DNA of 64,000 nt from Photobacterium chitinilyticum (lineage in GTDB: Bacteria > Pseudomonadota > Gammaproteobacteria > Enterobacterales > Vibrionaceae): the NCBI RefSeq assembly GCF_004104355.1, contig NZ_RJLM01000002.1, positions 249,168 to 313,167 on the forward strand, in the 5' to 3' direction. The translations under genes were made by a program, and so were the position numbers. Below, in pieces: positions 51,424 to 61,160 of the stretch. The stretch's first letter is position 1, and each line of letters begins with the position of its first letter. The notes under the pieces were generated by a model. The model had not been told where the DNA came from and did no database searches. It was given only the letters and a program-made list of their open reading frames with translations.

Positions 51424-51620
51424 AAAATGGAAGCGTCATGCTTCTATTGTTTTAAATAAATTTTAAACTATTGATGTTTCGTTATTTATTTGACGCGAAT
51501 TTGTTCGCCCTAAAATCAGTGCGTTAGATCTATAACAAAAGCATTTATTTGTCTCGATACAAACAGAATAACAATTTTTTATGGTGCGACTAAACACCAA
51601 AGATAATTAAAGGCATTTTT

Positions 51621-53090
51621 ATGGAAAACTTTAAACATTTACCTGAACCATTCCGTATTCGTGTTATTGAACCTGTTAAGCGTACTACTCGTGCCTATCG
51701 TGAAGAGGCTGTTTTAAAGGCTGGCATGAACCCGTTTCTGCTAGATAGTGAAGATGTGTTTATCGATCTTCTTACCGATAGCGGTACAGGTGCCATTACA
51801 CAAGACATGCAGGCAGCGATGCTTCGTGGCGATGAAGCTTACAGCGGAAGCCGTAGCTACCATGCGCTTGCGAACGCGGTTAAAGATATCTTTGGTTATG
51901 AGTTAACGATTCCGACTCACCAGGGGCGTGGTGCCGAGCAAATCTATATTCCGGTACTGATCAAAAAGCGCGAAGCAGAGAAAGGGTTGGATCGCAGCAA
52001 AATGGTTGCATTGTCTAACTACTTTTTTGATACCACACAAGGCCATACTCAGGTGAACTGCTGTGTGGCGAAAAACGTATATACAGAAGAAGCGTTTGAT
52101 ACCGCGGTTAATGCGGACTTCAAAGGTAACTTTGATCTGATCAAACTCGAAGAAGCGATCCTCGAAGCTGGCCCTGCGAACGTACCGTATATTGTGAGTA
52201 CGATTACCTGCAACTCTGCCGGTGGACAGCCTGTTTCCATCGCTAACCTAAAAGCCGTTTATGAAATTGCGCAGAAGTATGACATTCCGGTGATCATGGA
52301 CTCTGCTCGTTACGCCGAGAATGCCTACTTTATCCAGCAGCGTGAGGCTGGCTATCAGGACTGGACTATCGAAGAGATCACCCGTGAGAGCTACAAATAT
52401 GCCGATGGACTCGCCATGTCAGCGAAGAAAGATGCCATGGTACAAATGGGTGGTTTGCTTTGCTTCAAAGATGAATTGATGATGGATGTGTACACTGAGT
52501 GCCGTACTTTGTGTGTGGTTCAGGAAGGGTTCCCAACCTACGGTGGTCTTGAAGGCGGCGCGATGGAACGTCTGTCTGTTGGCCTTTATGATGGTATGCG
52601 TCAGGAATGGCTGGCATACCGCATTGGTCAGGTTCAGTATTTGGTCGATGGGCTGGAGGCATTGGGTATCGTCTGCCAGCAAGCCGGTGGTCACGCCGCA
52701 TTCGTTGACGCCGGGAAGCTGTTACCACATATTCCAGCCGAGCAGTTCCCTGCGCATGCCCTTGCCTGTGAACTTTATAAAGTGGCAGGTATTCGTGCCG
52801 TTGAGATTGGCTCTTTGCTATTAGGTCGAGATCCCGCAACGGGTAAACAGCACCCTTGTCCCGCAGAGTTGCTTCGCTTGACGATCCCACGTGCGACTTA
52901 CACCCAAACGCATATGGATTTCATTATTGAGGCATTCCAAGAGGTGAAGAAAAATGCAGGGAATGTGAAAGGGCTTGATTTTACTTACGAGCCCTCGGTG
53001 CTTCGCCACTTTACTGCTCGGCTCAAGGAGGTTGAGCCCGTGAAGCCGGCAGTGACGAAACCGGAAACCAAGGTATTAGAAGAAGCCTAG
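51621..53090 (+). CDS. tnaA: Tryptophanase
   Basis: This 489-residue PLP enzyme cleaves L-tryptophan to indole, pyruvate and ammonia. Signatures include [60 protein letters not shown], the PLP-lysine region [12 protein letters not shown] and [17 protein letters not shown]. It is about 18 residues longer than E. coli TnaA through a C-terminal Pro/Lys/Glu tail. It is preceded by two leader peptides. Downstream, where tnaB is usually found, only a remnant is left. A terminator follows the stop. Confidence 0.97.
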   Translation: MENFKHLPEPFRIRVIEPVKRTTRAYREEAVLKAGMNPFLLDSEDVFIDLLTDSGTGAITQDMQAAMLRGDEAYSGSRSYHALANAVKDIFGYELTIPTHQGRGAEQIYIPVLIKKREAEKGLDRSKMVALSNYFFDTTQGHTQVNCCVAKNVYTEEAFDTAVNADFKGNFDLIKLEEAILEAGPANVPYIVSTITCNSAGGQPVSIANLKAVYEIAQKYDIPVIMDSARYAENAYFIQQREAGYQDWTIEEITRESYKYADGLAMSAKKDAMVQMGGLLCFKDELMMDVYTECRTLCVVQEGFPTYGGLEGGAMERLSVGLYDGMRQEWLAYRIGQVQYLVDGLEALGIVCQQAGGHAAFVDAGKLLPHIPAEQFPAHALACELYKVAGIRAVEIGSLLLGRDPATGKQHPCPAELLRLTIPRATYTQTHMDFIIEAFQEVKKNAGNVKGLDFTYEPSVLRHFTARLKEVEPVKPAVTKPETKVLEEA

Positions 53091-53097
53091 CAGCATT

Positions 53098-53127
53098 AAA
53101 AGAGCGTCCCAATGGGACGCTCTTTTT
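53098..53127 (+). terminator. tnaA terminator
   Basis: AGAGCGTCC/GGACGCTCT stem with a short loop and a T-run, 10 bp after the stop. Confidence 0.85.
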
Positions 53128-53192
53128 CTAACACATAATCAAATAATACTGCTTAGGCTCATGATTTCAATAACGTGAAATTAGAAGAGTGA

Positions 53193-53330
53193 CTGAATTA
53201 TGGAAAAGAGTCCTTCATTAGTAGCCTAGGCGGAACCGCAATTGCACTGGGACTCTACTTCCTATGGTTGTTTAGTATTTTCGGTAACTTACCGAGAAAC
53301 CAATGCGGGGCTGTTATTGAGCTGATATGA
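53193..53330 (+). pseudogene. Remnant of an aromatic amino acid permease gene (tnaB-like)
   Basis: A start-less 45-codon frame ending in TGA reads NYGKESFISSLGGTAIALG, then LYFLWLFSIFGNLPRN. This resembles the mid-protein region of TnaB/Mtr permeases, where a YGK segment precedes a membrane helix ending Y-x-x-W and then GN-[IL]-PR. In E. coli, tnaB directly follows tnaA. Nothing recognisable of the rest of the permease remains on either side, so this looks like the residue of a deletion. The similarity is short and judged by eye. Confidence 0.5.
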
Positions 53331-53386
53331 TTGCTTCAAGATAGCTATCATGGCTTTAAAATGTATGATAAATTTTAAATGAATTA

Positions 53387-53414
53387 CAGCTCTATCCTAT
53401 GAAGGGTAGAGCTG
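53387..53414 (+). other. Hairpin upstream of pdxY
   Basis: Imperfect stem CAGCTCTA-T-CCT/AGG-G-TAGAGCTG with a short loop, followed by AGTGTTTTTA. It could be the old terminator of the lost permease gene. The remaining 53331-53565 holds nothing else recognised. Confidence 0.45.
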
Positions 53415-53565
53415 AGTGTTTTTATAGAATTCATCGCGATTATTTTTAGTTAATATATATAAAAGTAATGAAAAGACAGAAACTGTTTTAGATTATTTCC
53501 ATTCTCTAAATTCGCAATTTTGAAGTCTTCTTGAGGTGATTTGGAAATATCAAAAGGAAAACATT

Positions 53566-54441
53566 ATGCGTGGCATCTTATCCATTCAATCACATGTAAC
53601 TTACGGGCATGCAGGAAATAGCTCTGCGGTTTTCCCGATGCAAAGAATGGGGTTTGAAGTATGGCCGATCCATACGGTCCAATTTTCCAACCATACTCAA
53701 TATAAGCAAGGTTGGACTGGGCGTGCTTTCTCAGCTTCAGATATTGATGAACTGGTTCAGGGACTTGATAACATTGGTGCGTTAACACGCTGTGGCGCAA
53801 TTCTTACCGGTTATCAAGGAAGTGCCGAACAGTGCGAGGCCGTTGTCAGAACAGTCGAAAAAGTAAAGGATCAAAACCCTTCATCTTTATATATCTGTGA
53901 TCCCGTGATGGGGGCGCCGGATAAAGGCTGTATCGTTGCGCCTGGTATAACTGAGCATTTAGTCAATGATCTAATGCCTATTGCAGATGTTATCGTGCCG
54001 AATCAATTCGAACTCAGTCAATTTGCACAAATGGAAATTAACACACTTTCTGATGCCGTAACGGCTTGTAATATAGCTTTAGCCAAAGGCCCTAAAGTTG
54101 TTTTGGTCAAGCATCTCTATTGTATCTCCGATGATAAGTTCAGCATGATGTTAGCGACTCAGGATGGCTGTTTTCTTGCTCAGCGCCCTCAATTACCTTT
54201 TGAGCAGCAACCCGTAGGTGTCGGCGATTTGATATCTGCAGTATTTACGGCTGGCCTCTTGAAAGGCGACTCTCCCATGGACGCATTCCAGCATTGCCAT
54301 GATGCTTGCTATGGTGTGCTTAAGCAGACGCACCAACAGAATGAATGGGAGCTACAAACCGTTCTTGCGCAAAACGAACTTGTCGAGCCAAGCGAGACAT
54401 TTGCGGTCGAAATGATCGATGCTCAATTGATGACGGCATAA
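53566..54441 (+). CDS. pdxY: Pyridoxal kinase PdxY
   Basis: This 291-residue ribokinase-family kinase makes pyridoxal 5'-phosphate from pyridoxal. Motifs are [24 protein letters not shown] at the N-terminus, [26 protein letters not shown] and [16 protein letters not shown] with the catalytic aspartate. The ATG at 53566 has AAGGA upstream and matches the family start, while a GTG 10 codons earlier is unlikely. Its place beside tnaA suggests it supplies cofactor when tryptophanase is induced. Confidence 0.94.
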   Translation: MRGILSIQSHVTYGHAGNSSAVFPMQRMGFEVWPIHTVQFSNHTQYKQGWTGRAFSASDIDELVQGLDNIGALTRCGAILTGYQGSAEQCEAVVRTVEKVKDQNPSSLYICDPVMGAPDKGCIVAPGITEHLVNDLMPIADVIVPNQFELSQFAQMEINTLSDAVTACNIALAKGPKVVLVKHLYCISDDKFSMMLATQDGCFLAQRPQLPFEQQPVGVGDLISAVFTAGLLKGDSPMDAFQHCHDACYGVLKQTHQQNEWELQTVLAQNELVEPSETFAVEMIDAQLMTA

Positions 54442-54491
54442 GACCCAATCAGATAACAGACTACTCCGGAGAGAGACTCCGAGACCCTAAC

Positions 54492-54519
54492 GACCCTGAA
54501 CATCTGCTCAGGGTCTTTT
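54492..54519 (+). terminator. pdxY terminator
   Basis: GACCCTGA/TCAGGGTC stem with an 8-nt loop and four T. It resembles the terminator near the other phosphatase gene (49164-49198) in sequence and position. Confidence 0.7.
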
Positions 54520-54546
54520 ATATGTCAGAAGGTTGGCGTCAGATCT

Positions 54547-56124
54547 TTACTCCACCATACCTTTAACGTATTCCCCTAGCTCTGAGTGGTGCAAGATTTT
54601 CGATACCGGGACGATTTCGTTTAGTGGCCCCCAGGCGAATACGTTGACCGGAGTGTGAGTATGGGTTCCTGTTCCCCAAACTGTGTGTTGTGCTGTTGCC
54701 TGTTCGCGCGCGAGCAAGTTTTCACGGTAGTTGTAGGGGAAGAAGGCATCAAAGTCATTGATCTTCGGAACCTCTTTTGCGGCGAGGTGCTTGTGATTTT
54801 CTCGGTAGTACGGATTTGGCTTTTTCTCCAATACGTTGGCCGCTTGAGCCGTTGTGATGGGAAAGTCGCTATTTGCATTGACGATTTCAGCCAGTCTTTC
54901 CGGTGTTTGTTGCACTTCCTCAAGTGCATCAAACTCGTTTATCATCGCGGAGTAAGTCTTTTTCTGGTTGTATAGCCCATCGAGGATATCGAATGAGCCA
55001 AAATTATAGTTTGGGGCGTAATCGTATTTCTTGAAAGCCTCACCGGATCGCTTTTCTGGCTCGGGTAGCCCTTTTGATGAATAGCTAAAACCAAAGGATC
55101 CTGTTTCGTGATCAGCTGTTACGATGATGAGGGTATCATCACGGTCTTTGGCCCATTCATAGACTGAGTGTATCGTCTCGTCGAACTTGATCATTTCATG
55201 CAGCATTCTGCCGGCATCATTTCTGTGTCCGGCCCAGTCAATCTGGCCGCCTTCAACCATGAGGAAGAAACCGTCTTTATCTCTGGACAGTAAGCTCAGT
55301 GCCTTTTCTGTCATCTCCTTCAGTGTCGGTTGCGTACGGGCGGGATCACTTTGGGTACTGCTATGGACGATACCGTCATTCATACCTGAATATGAAAATA
55401 GCCCCAGCAGTTTGTCGCCTTGGGTTTTTTCTAGCATTTTTTTGTTAAAGGCGAGGCTATAACCGTCGGCTTTTGCTTCAGTAAGCAGGTTTCGTTCATC
55501 CTTACGTTTTGATTTTAGCTTCACGTCACCTTGGGTGAGCTGTTCAAGCTCGTTGTAGATTGCACCTTTGTCGTTTGTTGATTGGGGGATCCAGTGGCGC
55601 AGGCCGCCGGAAAGCATGACATCAGCACCGGTTTCTAGCATATCTGCTGCGATATCGTTTTCTAGTGAGCGATGTGGCTGGTGGGCAGCAAAAGAGGCAG
55701 GGGTGGCATGAGTCAGACGAGTATCGGATACTAATCCTGTTGCTTTGCCAAGGCGCTTTGCTTTTTGCAGTACGGTTTCGATATGGTTGCCGTTTGAGTC
55801 GATACCAATGACTTCGGAAGCGGTGTAAATTCCGGTAGCCAGCATCGTTGCTGAGCATGCAGAGTCGACAACGATAGCGTCTTCAGGATGAGTCAGCGAC
55901 GAGCCGACGACACCTTCTTGAGCGAGTTTATATAAGGCGGTGGTTTCACCGTTGTAAATTGAATGTGGCGCATGGTTGGCGTATGTCTCTAATAAGCCGA
56001 CTTGCTGCGGCCCCATACCGTCGCCAATCATGAAGATAACATTTTTGATTTCTGCCGATAATACAGAAAAGGAGAATGTAGACGTTGCTGCGGCGAGAAT
56101 GAGCGGTTTGATAGGGTACTTCAT
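54547..56124 (-). CDS. phoA: Alkaline phosphatase, Vibrio (VAP) type, copy 2
   Basis: This 525-residue paralogue of the enzyme at 49219-50796 has the same length and the same motifs: MIGDGMGPQQ, VVDSACSATML, EGGQIDWAGHRNDAG, TADHETGSFGFSY and GTHTHTPVNVFAWGP. It carries a signal peptide (LAAATSTFSFSVLSA). Differences are spread along the sequence, for example HRNDAG for HSNDAG and many changes in the crown loop, so the duplication is not recent. Both copies point left and flank the tna-pdxY block. Both look catalytically complete. Confidence 0.94.
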   Translation of the reverse strand: MKYPIKPLILAAATSTFSFSVLSAEIKNVIFMIGDGMGPQQVGLLETYANHAPHSIYNGETTALYKLAQEGVVGSSLTHPEDAIVVDSACSATMLATGIYTASEVIGIDSNGNHIETVLQKAKRLGKATGLVSDTRLTHATPASFAAHQPHRSLENDIAADMLETGADVMLSGGLRHWIPQSTNDKGAIYNELEQLTQGDVKLKSKRKDERNLLTEAKADGYSLAFNKKMLEKTQGDKLLGLFSYSGMNDGIVHSSTQSDPARTQPTLKEMTEKALSLLSRDKDGFFLMVEGGQIDWAGHRNDAGRMLHEMIKFDETIHSVYEWAKDRDDTLIIVTADHETGSFGFSYSSKGLPEPEKRSGEAFKKYDYAPNYNFGSFDILDGLYNQKKTYSAMINEFDALEEVQQTPERLAEIVNANSDFPITTAQAANVLEKKPNPYYRENHKHLAAKEVPKINDFDAFFPYNYRENLLAREQATAQHTVWGTGTHTHTPVNVFAWGPLNEIVPVSKILHHSELGEYVKGMVE

Positions 56125-56362
56125 CTTATCTTCCTGATACTGGTGTTGTTACAGTGTGAAGCTCAATATATCAATTGATTCAATTGTTTGCGGTGGGTGG
56201 AAGGGGTTGCAGTTGGGTTTCAACGCATTTCTCGAGCCGCTATTCATATCCTAAGTCAGCATGTCTTTTTTGACAATTACAGACCGGAATGTGAAACGGC
56301 GCAGAGCATTTTCTCGACGCCGCTTATTCGGGGGGTGCTAATAACTAATAGTTTAATCAAAA

Positions 56363-57460
56363 CTACTTTTGGGAGAGGTGCAGTGGCTTGCTGATCAGGC
56401 GAGCAATCATTTTGTTAATCGCTACCATCTGCGGTGCATCTTTGCTGTAGTAATTATACGGAGGAAGGTTGTTGGTACTATAACCCCAGAAATCCCAACA
56501 TCCTTTAGGGTTCATTGGGTTTAGTGTTGATTTCTTTACTTGGGGGAAAAGCACAATTGTGCTGTTGGTATCAGCAGCTTCCAAATAGCCTGTTTCTCTG
56601 ACGTAGGTTGTTCCTATAACAGAGGCGCCTTGCTCGCAGCCATGTACAGAGACATGAACTTTGCATTGTTCATTATGGCAATTTTCGGGGATATACACGA
56701 AGGCGGTTTCATTCATGCTCGTGAGCGGGCTGTCGAAAAAGGCGCTCTGATCAAATTCAATCAGCTCGCCGCTTAATGTCTTGGCTGCCGGGTTCTGCTC
56801 ACCATAAATGTGCTTGAGAATACGCTGGGCCTGTGGAATATCGCAATCATTGATATAGGGTTCTTGGGTCTTGTCGCACTGGTTGTCGTTTTGATCGGTG
56901 GTGATAAAGGCATGGCCAGCATTAATTTGGTTGTTGTACAGAATATGATCGTCACTTACTCCCAGCTTCTGGTAAAACTCAGCGGTAGTGTCGACAACGC
57001 CGGTTACTACGGTTTCATCACTTGATCCCGAGAATATATAGATCTTGTCGTCTTTTAGGTTGTCTACAGCATCAATTTTGCCTGAGTCGGCAGTGAGCTT
57101 GGCAAGGTCGACCAAGAAACCACTGTTCGGATACATCATTGACGGGCAACCGACAATACTGCCTTTACAGGGATTCATACAGGTCGTTGTGGCGGTCAGG
57201 ATCGGTGTAATAAACGGGTTGCTGAAAGGGTTGTTACCGGCACAGTTCCATGGGCCACCAGCGACTATTCCGGCACCGACCAACTTTTCTGAGTAGGCGA
57301 CATGGAATTGTGCAGCCATAAACGCACCGGAGGATAACCCTGAAATAGACGTTTCGTTGGGCAGGGCATTCAGTGCCGGCAGCTCCGTTTGTGTTGCTTG
57401 GGTGGTGGTACTGAGCGAAATAAATAACAGAGCAATTGTGATTTTGAGTTCCTTTACCAT
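56363..57460 (-). CDS. Secreted PHB depolymerase-like esterase
   Basis: This 365-residue alpha/beta-hydrolase has a signal peptide (ITIALLFISLSTTTQA). The lipase box GLSSGAFMA supplies the nucleophilic serine, SGSSDETVV the likely aspartate and NAGHAF the histidine. Many cysteines fit an exported protein. It resembles extracellular poly(3-hydroxybutyrate) depolymerases with the catalytic domain alone and no substrate-binding domain. AGGAGG seven bases before the ATG at 57460 sets the start; 26 further codons upstream are not coding. The true polymer or oligomer substrate is uncertain. Confidence 0.8.
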   Translation of the reverse strand: MVKELKITIALLFISLSTTTQATQTELPALNALPNETSISGLSSGAFMAAQFHVAYSEKLVGAGIVAGGPWNCAGNNPFSNPFITPILTATTTCMNPCKGSIVGCPSMMYPNSGFLVDLAKLTADSGKIDAVDNLKDDKIYIFSGSSDETVVTGVVDTTAEFYQKLGVSDDHILYNNQINAGHAFITTDQNDNQCDKTQEPYINDCDIPQAQRILKHIYGEQNPAAKTLSGELIEFDQSAFFDSPLTSMNETAFVYIPENCHNEQCKVHVSVHGCEQGASVIGTTYVRETGYLEAADTNSTIVLFPQVKKSTLNPMNPKGCWDFWGYSTNNLPPYNYYSKDAPQMVAINKMIARLISKPLHLSQK

Positions 57461-57863
57461 GTTTGCCTCCTGGCAATATAAAAAATGTATACAATTTTGG
57501 TGCTGGTGGGTCAGCTCCCCTGAGGCGAGAATATGCACATAAGCACTTTGTTGTATAAAAAATTGCGATTGACGAAAGAAAAATGCGAGAGGGGTATGAT
57601 TCTGTAGTGTTTGAGTGGTGAGGCTTCTTGGTGGGGCGTGATCAGGCCCAATACTAATTACTTTTCGAATGAAATCTTAGTTTTATCAGTAAAAAGCTAG
57701 AATTAATCGCTTTAGTCACATTTCTGTTTTATATCCAATCATACTATCCGATAATTCCAGTTAATAATGAAAAGTTAGCATTAATCACTGCCTTTTAGTG
57801 TTAAATGTGAAATTATTAACCTGTTAAAGATTATTTAAAGAAGTTAAATATTAATGAGGTTGT
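57461..57863. other. Divergent promoter region between the depolymerase gene and dcuC
   Basis: This is a 403-bp AT-rich gap with no reading frame or hairpin of note. Promoters for both divergent genes must lie here. No confident FNR or CRP site was found. Confidence 0.35.
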
Positions 57864-59249
57864 ATGTTATCAATAATTATTGCGCTTGTTGTCACTTGTC
57901 TGGTGGCCAGGTTCGTACTTAAAGGCTACAAAGCGCAGGCTGTATTACTTGCAGGCGGTATTGTTCTCATGATTGCCGCGATTTTAATCGGCCAAGATCT
58001 TCCATTACCCGAAGCGGCATCTACCGGTTCAAAATGGCTTGATATTTTTCAGTTCATCAAAAACACCTTTTCCAGCCAGAGTGCAGGGCTTGGTTTAAAA
58101 ATTATGGCGATTGCAGGCTTTGCCGTTTATATGCATGAAATAGGCGCGTCAGAAGCGTTGGTTAAAGTACTTACCCGTCCCTTGGTTAAGATAAAACATA
58201 TGCCTTATATGTTTATGGCGATGTGTTTTATTATCGGAGAATTCCTGTCTATTTTCATCACGAGTGCTTCTGGACTAGGGGTGCTGTTAATGGTTACGCT
58301 GTATCCATTGATGCGTAGTGTTGGGCTTAGCCGTTTATCGGCATGTGCACCGATTGCCACTGCGGTCGCCGTCGAAATGGGGCCTGGGCAAGGGAATGTA
58401 AACTTTGCAGCCGAAATTATAGGTATTGATGTTGTTGACTATGTTGTTGATTATCAACTGGTCGTTGCCTTTGCCGCCTTGTTGGTTGTAGCGATACTTC
58501 ATATTATTATTCAAAAGCATTTTGATCTAAAAATTGGCCACATTGCCAGCGAGCACCGTCATCTTGGCGAATCAGAGTTAAACACCGAGCAGAGTGATAA
58601 CAAGGAAGAAGCACCCGCGATCTACGCTATCCTTCCGGTCATCCCTTTAGTGCTTATTTTTACCTTTAGTAAATTAGTTATTACCACGATAAAAATGGAT
58701 GTTACGACGGCGATGTTTGTATCGTTGGTTGTCACATTAATATTTGAATTCTTCCGCCGCCACAGTGCAATGGCCGTTGTTGATTCAATCCAGCACTTTT
58801 TTGATGGTATGGGCCGACAATTTGCCAACGTGGTCACGTTCATCGTTGCCGGTCAAACATTTGCCCAAGGATTAAAAGCGATTGGCGCGATTAATGTCAT
58901 CGTTAACTCAGCAGAAACCGCAGGCTTTAGCCCTGTATTAATGACCATCGTCATGGTTTTGATCATCATGATTTCCGCTATATTAATGGGCTCAGGTAAT
59001 GCTGCCTTTTTCTCTTTCGCGAATCTGGTACCAGACATTGCCGCCAAAATGGGCATCGCCCCTGTAATGATGTTATTACCGATGCAGTTTGTTGCTGGGA
59101 TGAGCCGAAATATATCCCCTATCGCTCCTAACATGGTCGCCATTGCGGGTGTAGCAGACACCTCACCATTTGAGTTAGCCAAGCGAACAGCCATCCCAAT
59201 GCTTGGTGGTATTATGATTTCAGTGGTCGTCAGTATTATGAGTTTCTAA
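57864..59249 (+). CDS. dcuC: Anaerobic C4-dicarboxylate transporter DcuC
   Basis: This 461-residue membrane transporter has about 12 hydrophobic segments and a hydrophilic central loop (about 225-245). Family motifs include AGFAVYMHEIGASEALVKVLTRPL, GEFLSIFITSASGLGVLLMVTLYP, VEMGPGQGNVNFAA, MGSGNAAFFSFA and MSRNISPIAPNMVAIAG. DcuC proteins mainly export succinate during fermentation. Length matches E. coli DcuC. It is a monocistronic gene with a hairpin after the stop. Confidence 0.92.
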   Translation: MLSIIIALVVTCLVARFVLKGYKAQAVLLAGGIVLMIAAILIGQDLPLPEAASTGSKWLDIFQFIKNTFSSQSAGLGLKIMAIAGFAVYMHEIGASEALVKVLTRPLVKIKHMPYMFMAMCFIIGEFLSIFITSASGLGVLLMVTLYPLMRSVGLSRLSACAPIATAVAVEMGPGQGNVNFAAEIIGIDVVDYVVDYQLVVAFAALLVVAILHIIIQKHFDLKIGHIASEHRHLGESELNTEQSDNKEEAPAIYAILPVIPLVLIFTFSKLVITTIKMDVTTAMFVSLVVTLIFEFFRRHSAMAVVDSIQHFFDGMGRQFANVVTFIVAGQTFAQGLKAIGAINVIVNSAETAGFSPVLMTIVMVLIIMISAILMGSGNAAFFSFANLVPDIAAKMGIAPVMMLLPMQFVAGMSRNISPIAPNMVAIAGVADTSPFELAKRTAIPMLGGIMISVVVSIMSF

Positions 59250-59314
59250 TCAACTAAGTTAACCCCCATGGAACGATGGTGGGTATTCCTGTGCAACTAT
59301 CTGAACAATGACAG

Positions 59315-59344
59315 AAACGGCCCTGAAGCAATTCGGGGCCGTTT
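59315..59344. terminator. Bidirectional terminator between dcuC and the GST gene
   Basis: AAACGGCCC-T-GAA pairs with TTC-G-GGGCCGTTT around a short loop. Short T-runs lie on both sides. Confidence 0.65.
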
Positions 59345-59363
59345 CATTATTGGATGACAGCTT

Positions 59364-59978
59364 CTAATAGCTCGCTTCTATCTCATTGGCCTTATGGAAA
59401 GCCGGATGAGTGCTTAGCTGCTGGGCATAAGCGGCGATATTCGGGAAACTGTCCAGTGTATTGTTGTTTGCTAATATCTCGACAATAAAAGACATCATAA
59501 TGTCAGCTCCTGTGAGCTTATCGGCCACCAGGTAGCGCTTGTCCTGAAGTGACTGGTCAAAATAGCTCACGACCTTGACGGTTTCAGCATCGGCGTAACC
59601 TGCAAGGAAGTTGGTCTCGCAACCATCTTTGTCAACGAACATTTTCAGCAATAAAGGAAGAATGGCTGAACTCTCGGCAAAATGCATCCACTGCGAATAC
59701 TCGACGAAATCTTGAGTACCTTTTGCTGGCGACAATTGCCCCGAGGCATGTTTTTCGATGAGATACTCTGTGATGGCACCTGACTCGGTGATCACTAAAT
59801 CGTCGTCCTCAATTACAGGAGACTTGCCCAGCGGGTGAACAGCCTTAAGCTCGGGCGGCGCAAGAAAAGTTACACTGTCTCGCTGGTAAGGTACGATTTG
59901 GTAGTCAAGACCTAACTCTTCCAACAACCAGATAATACGTTTTGAGCGGGACTTATTAAGGTGATGCAATTTGATCAT
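59364..59978 (-). CDS. Glutathione S-transferase family protein
   Basis: This 204-residue protein has an N-terminal thioredoxin-like domain (KLHHLNKSRSKRIIWLLEELGLDY, the cis-Pro in GKSPVIEDDDLVITESGAITEYL) and a helical C-terminal domain. The start at 59978 has AAGGA upstream; an ATG three codons earlier sits on top of that site. It is the last gene of a likely operon with the CurA-like reductase 12 bp upstream. Context with a NemR-like regulator suggests detoxification of electrophiles. Confidence 0.88.
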   Translation of the reverse strand: MIKLHHLNKSRSKRIIWLLEELGLDYQIVPYQRDSVTFLAPPELKAVHPLGKSPVIEDDDLVITESGAITEYLIEKHASGQLSPAKGTQDFVEYSQWMHFAESSAILPLLLKMFVDKDGCETNFLAGYADAETVKVVSYFDQSLQDKRYLVADKLTGADIMMSFIVEILANNNTLDSFPNIAAYAQQLSTHPAFHKANEIEASY

Positions 59979-59998
59979 TGGTTTCATCCTTTGAATGC

Positions 59999-61036
59999 TT
60001 ATAGTGGCTGATTGATCTGGATAACCAGCTTGCCGAAATTCTTGCCTTCCAATAAGCCGATGAATGATTCAGGAGCTTTATCTAGCCCTTTCACCAAGTG
60101 CTCCCGATACTGGATTTTGTCTTCAGATAGCCACTGCGTCATATCTTGAGCGAATTCGTTATAGCGATGTGCGTAGTCATCAAAAATAATGAAACCTTGC
60201 ATTCTAATGCGTTTGACTAAGATAGTCCCCATCAGCATAGACATGCGATCCGGCCCTTCAGGCAGAGAGGTTGCGTTGTATTGGGAAATCAAACCGCATA
60301 CCGGTACACGGGCCCCAGTGTTGAGCAGTGGTAATACCGCATCAAACACTTTGCCACCGACATTTTCGAAATAGACATCAATACCGTTGCTACACACAGC
60401 CTGTAGCTGTTGCTCGAAATCGTCTGCCTTGTGATCAATACATTCATCAAAGCCCAGTACTTCCTTGGCGTAACGACACTTTTTTTCGCCACCGGCGACA
60501 CCGACAACACGGCAGCCTTTGAGTTTGCCGATTTGTCCAACAGTCGCGCCTACCGGACCAGTTGCTGCCGCTACTACCAACGTATCACCTGGCTTTGGCT
60601 GGCCGATATCGAGCAAACCCATATAGGCCGTAAAACCGGGCATCCCCATAATGCCTAATGCATAGGATGGGGCTGCTGGTTGTTTGCCTAGCTTAAGCAG
60701 GCCTTCACCATCGGAAACGCAGTAATCTTGCCAGCCGGTATAGGCAAGTACCCACTCGCCAATTTCAAATTCAGGGTTATTTGACTCGGCGACTTGGCAA
60801 ACAGTTGCGCCCACCATTACATCATTGACCGCCACAGGATCAGCGTAAGATTTTGCGTCGCTCATGCGTCCGCGCATATACGGATCAAGCGAGAGGTAGA
60901 CGCTGCGAAGTAGTACTTCGCCGTTTGCCGGAACGGGCTTTGTAACGGTTTCCAAGCGGAAGTTGTCTTGTGTTGGAGCGCCTACTGGTCGTGAAGCCAA
61001 TACAATACGTGAGTTGATGCTTTGGGTATCTGTCAT
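59999..61036 (-). CDS. NADPH-dependent reductase, CurA/YncB-like (zinc-free MDR family)
   Basis: This 345-residue medium-chain reductase lacks zinc ligands. The N-terminal catalytic domain has RSVYLSLDPYMRGRM. The Rossmann fold shows AATGPVGATVGQIGKLKGCRVVGVAGG, and YFENVGG and LEGKNFGKLVIQI follow. It groups with curcumin/dihydrocurcumin reductase CurA and leukotriene B4 dehydrogenase-like enzymes that reduce alpha,beta-unsaturated carbonyls. A TetR-type operator sits just upstream (61085-61102). It is followed by the GST gene. Confidence 0.9.
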   Translation of the reverse strand: MTDTQSINSRIVLASRPVGAPTQDNFRLETVTKPVPANGEVLLRSVYLSLDPYMRGRMSDAKSYADPVAVNDVMVGATVCQVAESNNPEFEIGEWVLAYTGWQDYCVSDGEGLLKLGKQPAAPSYALGIMGMPGFTAYMGLLDIGQPKPGDTLVVAAATGPVGATVGQIGKLKGCRVVGVAGGEKKCRYAKEVLGFDECIDHKADDFEQQLQAVCSNGIDVYFENVGGKVFDAVLPLLNTGARVPVCGLISQYNATSLPEGPDRMSMLMGTILVKRIRMQGFIIFDDYAHRYNEFAQDMTQWLSEDKIQYREHLVKGLDKAPESFIGLLEGKNFGKLVIQINQPL

Positions 61037-61075
61037 TGGAAATTCCTTGTTGAATCTCTACTTACACTAGAAAGC

Positions 61076-61102
61076 CTGGTCTGATTAGACCGGTCGTCTA
61101 GT
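61076..61102. promoter_or_regulatory. NemR-like operator upstream of the reductase-GST pair
   Basis: TTAGACCGGTCGTCTAGT (61085-61102) matches the palindrome in front of the regulator gene. An overlapping inverted repeat, GGTCT-GATT-AGACC, precedes it. It lies 40-65 bp before the reductase start. Confidence 0.55.
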
Positions 61103-61110
61103 GGGTGGTT

Positions 61111-61140
61111 AAAAAAATCCCCGTCCTCAAAAGGGCGGGG
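61111..61140 (-). terminator. Terminator of the TetR-family regulator gene
   Basis: A GC-rich 8-bp stem, CCCCGTCC/GGGCGGGG (one G-T pair), with a 6-nt loop and seven T on the minus strand, 20 bp after the stop. Confidence 0.8.
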
Positions 61141-61160
61141 CTATTTGATTCGTTAGTCGT

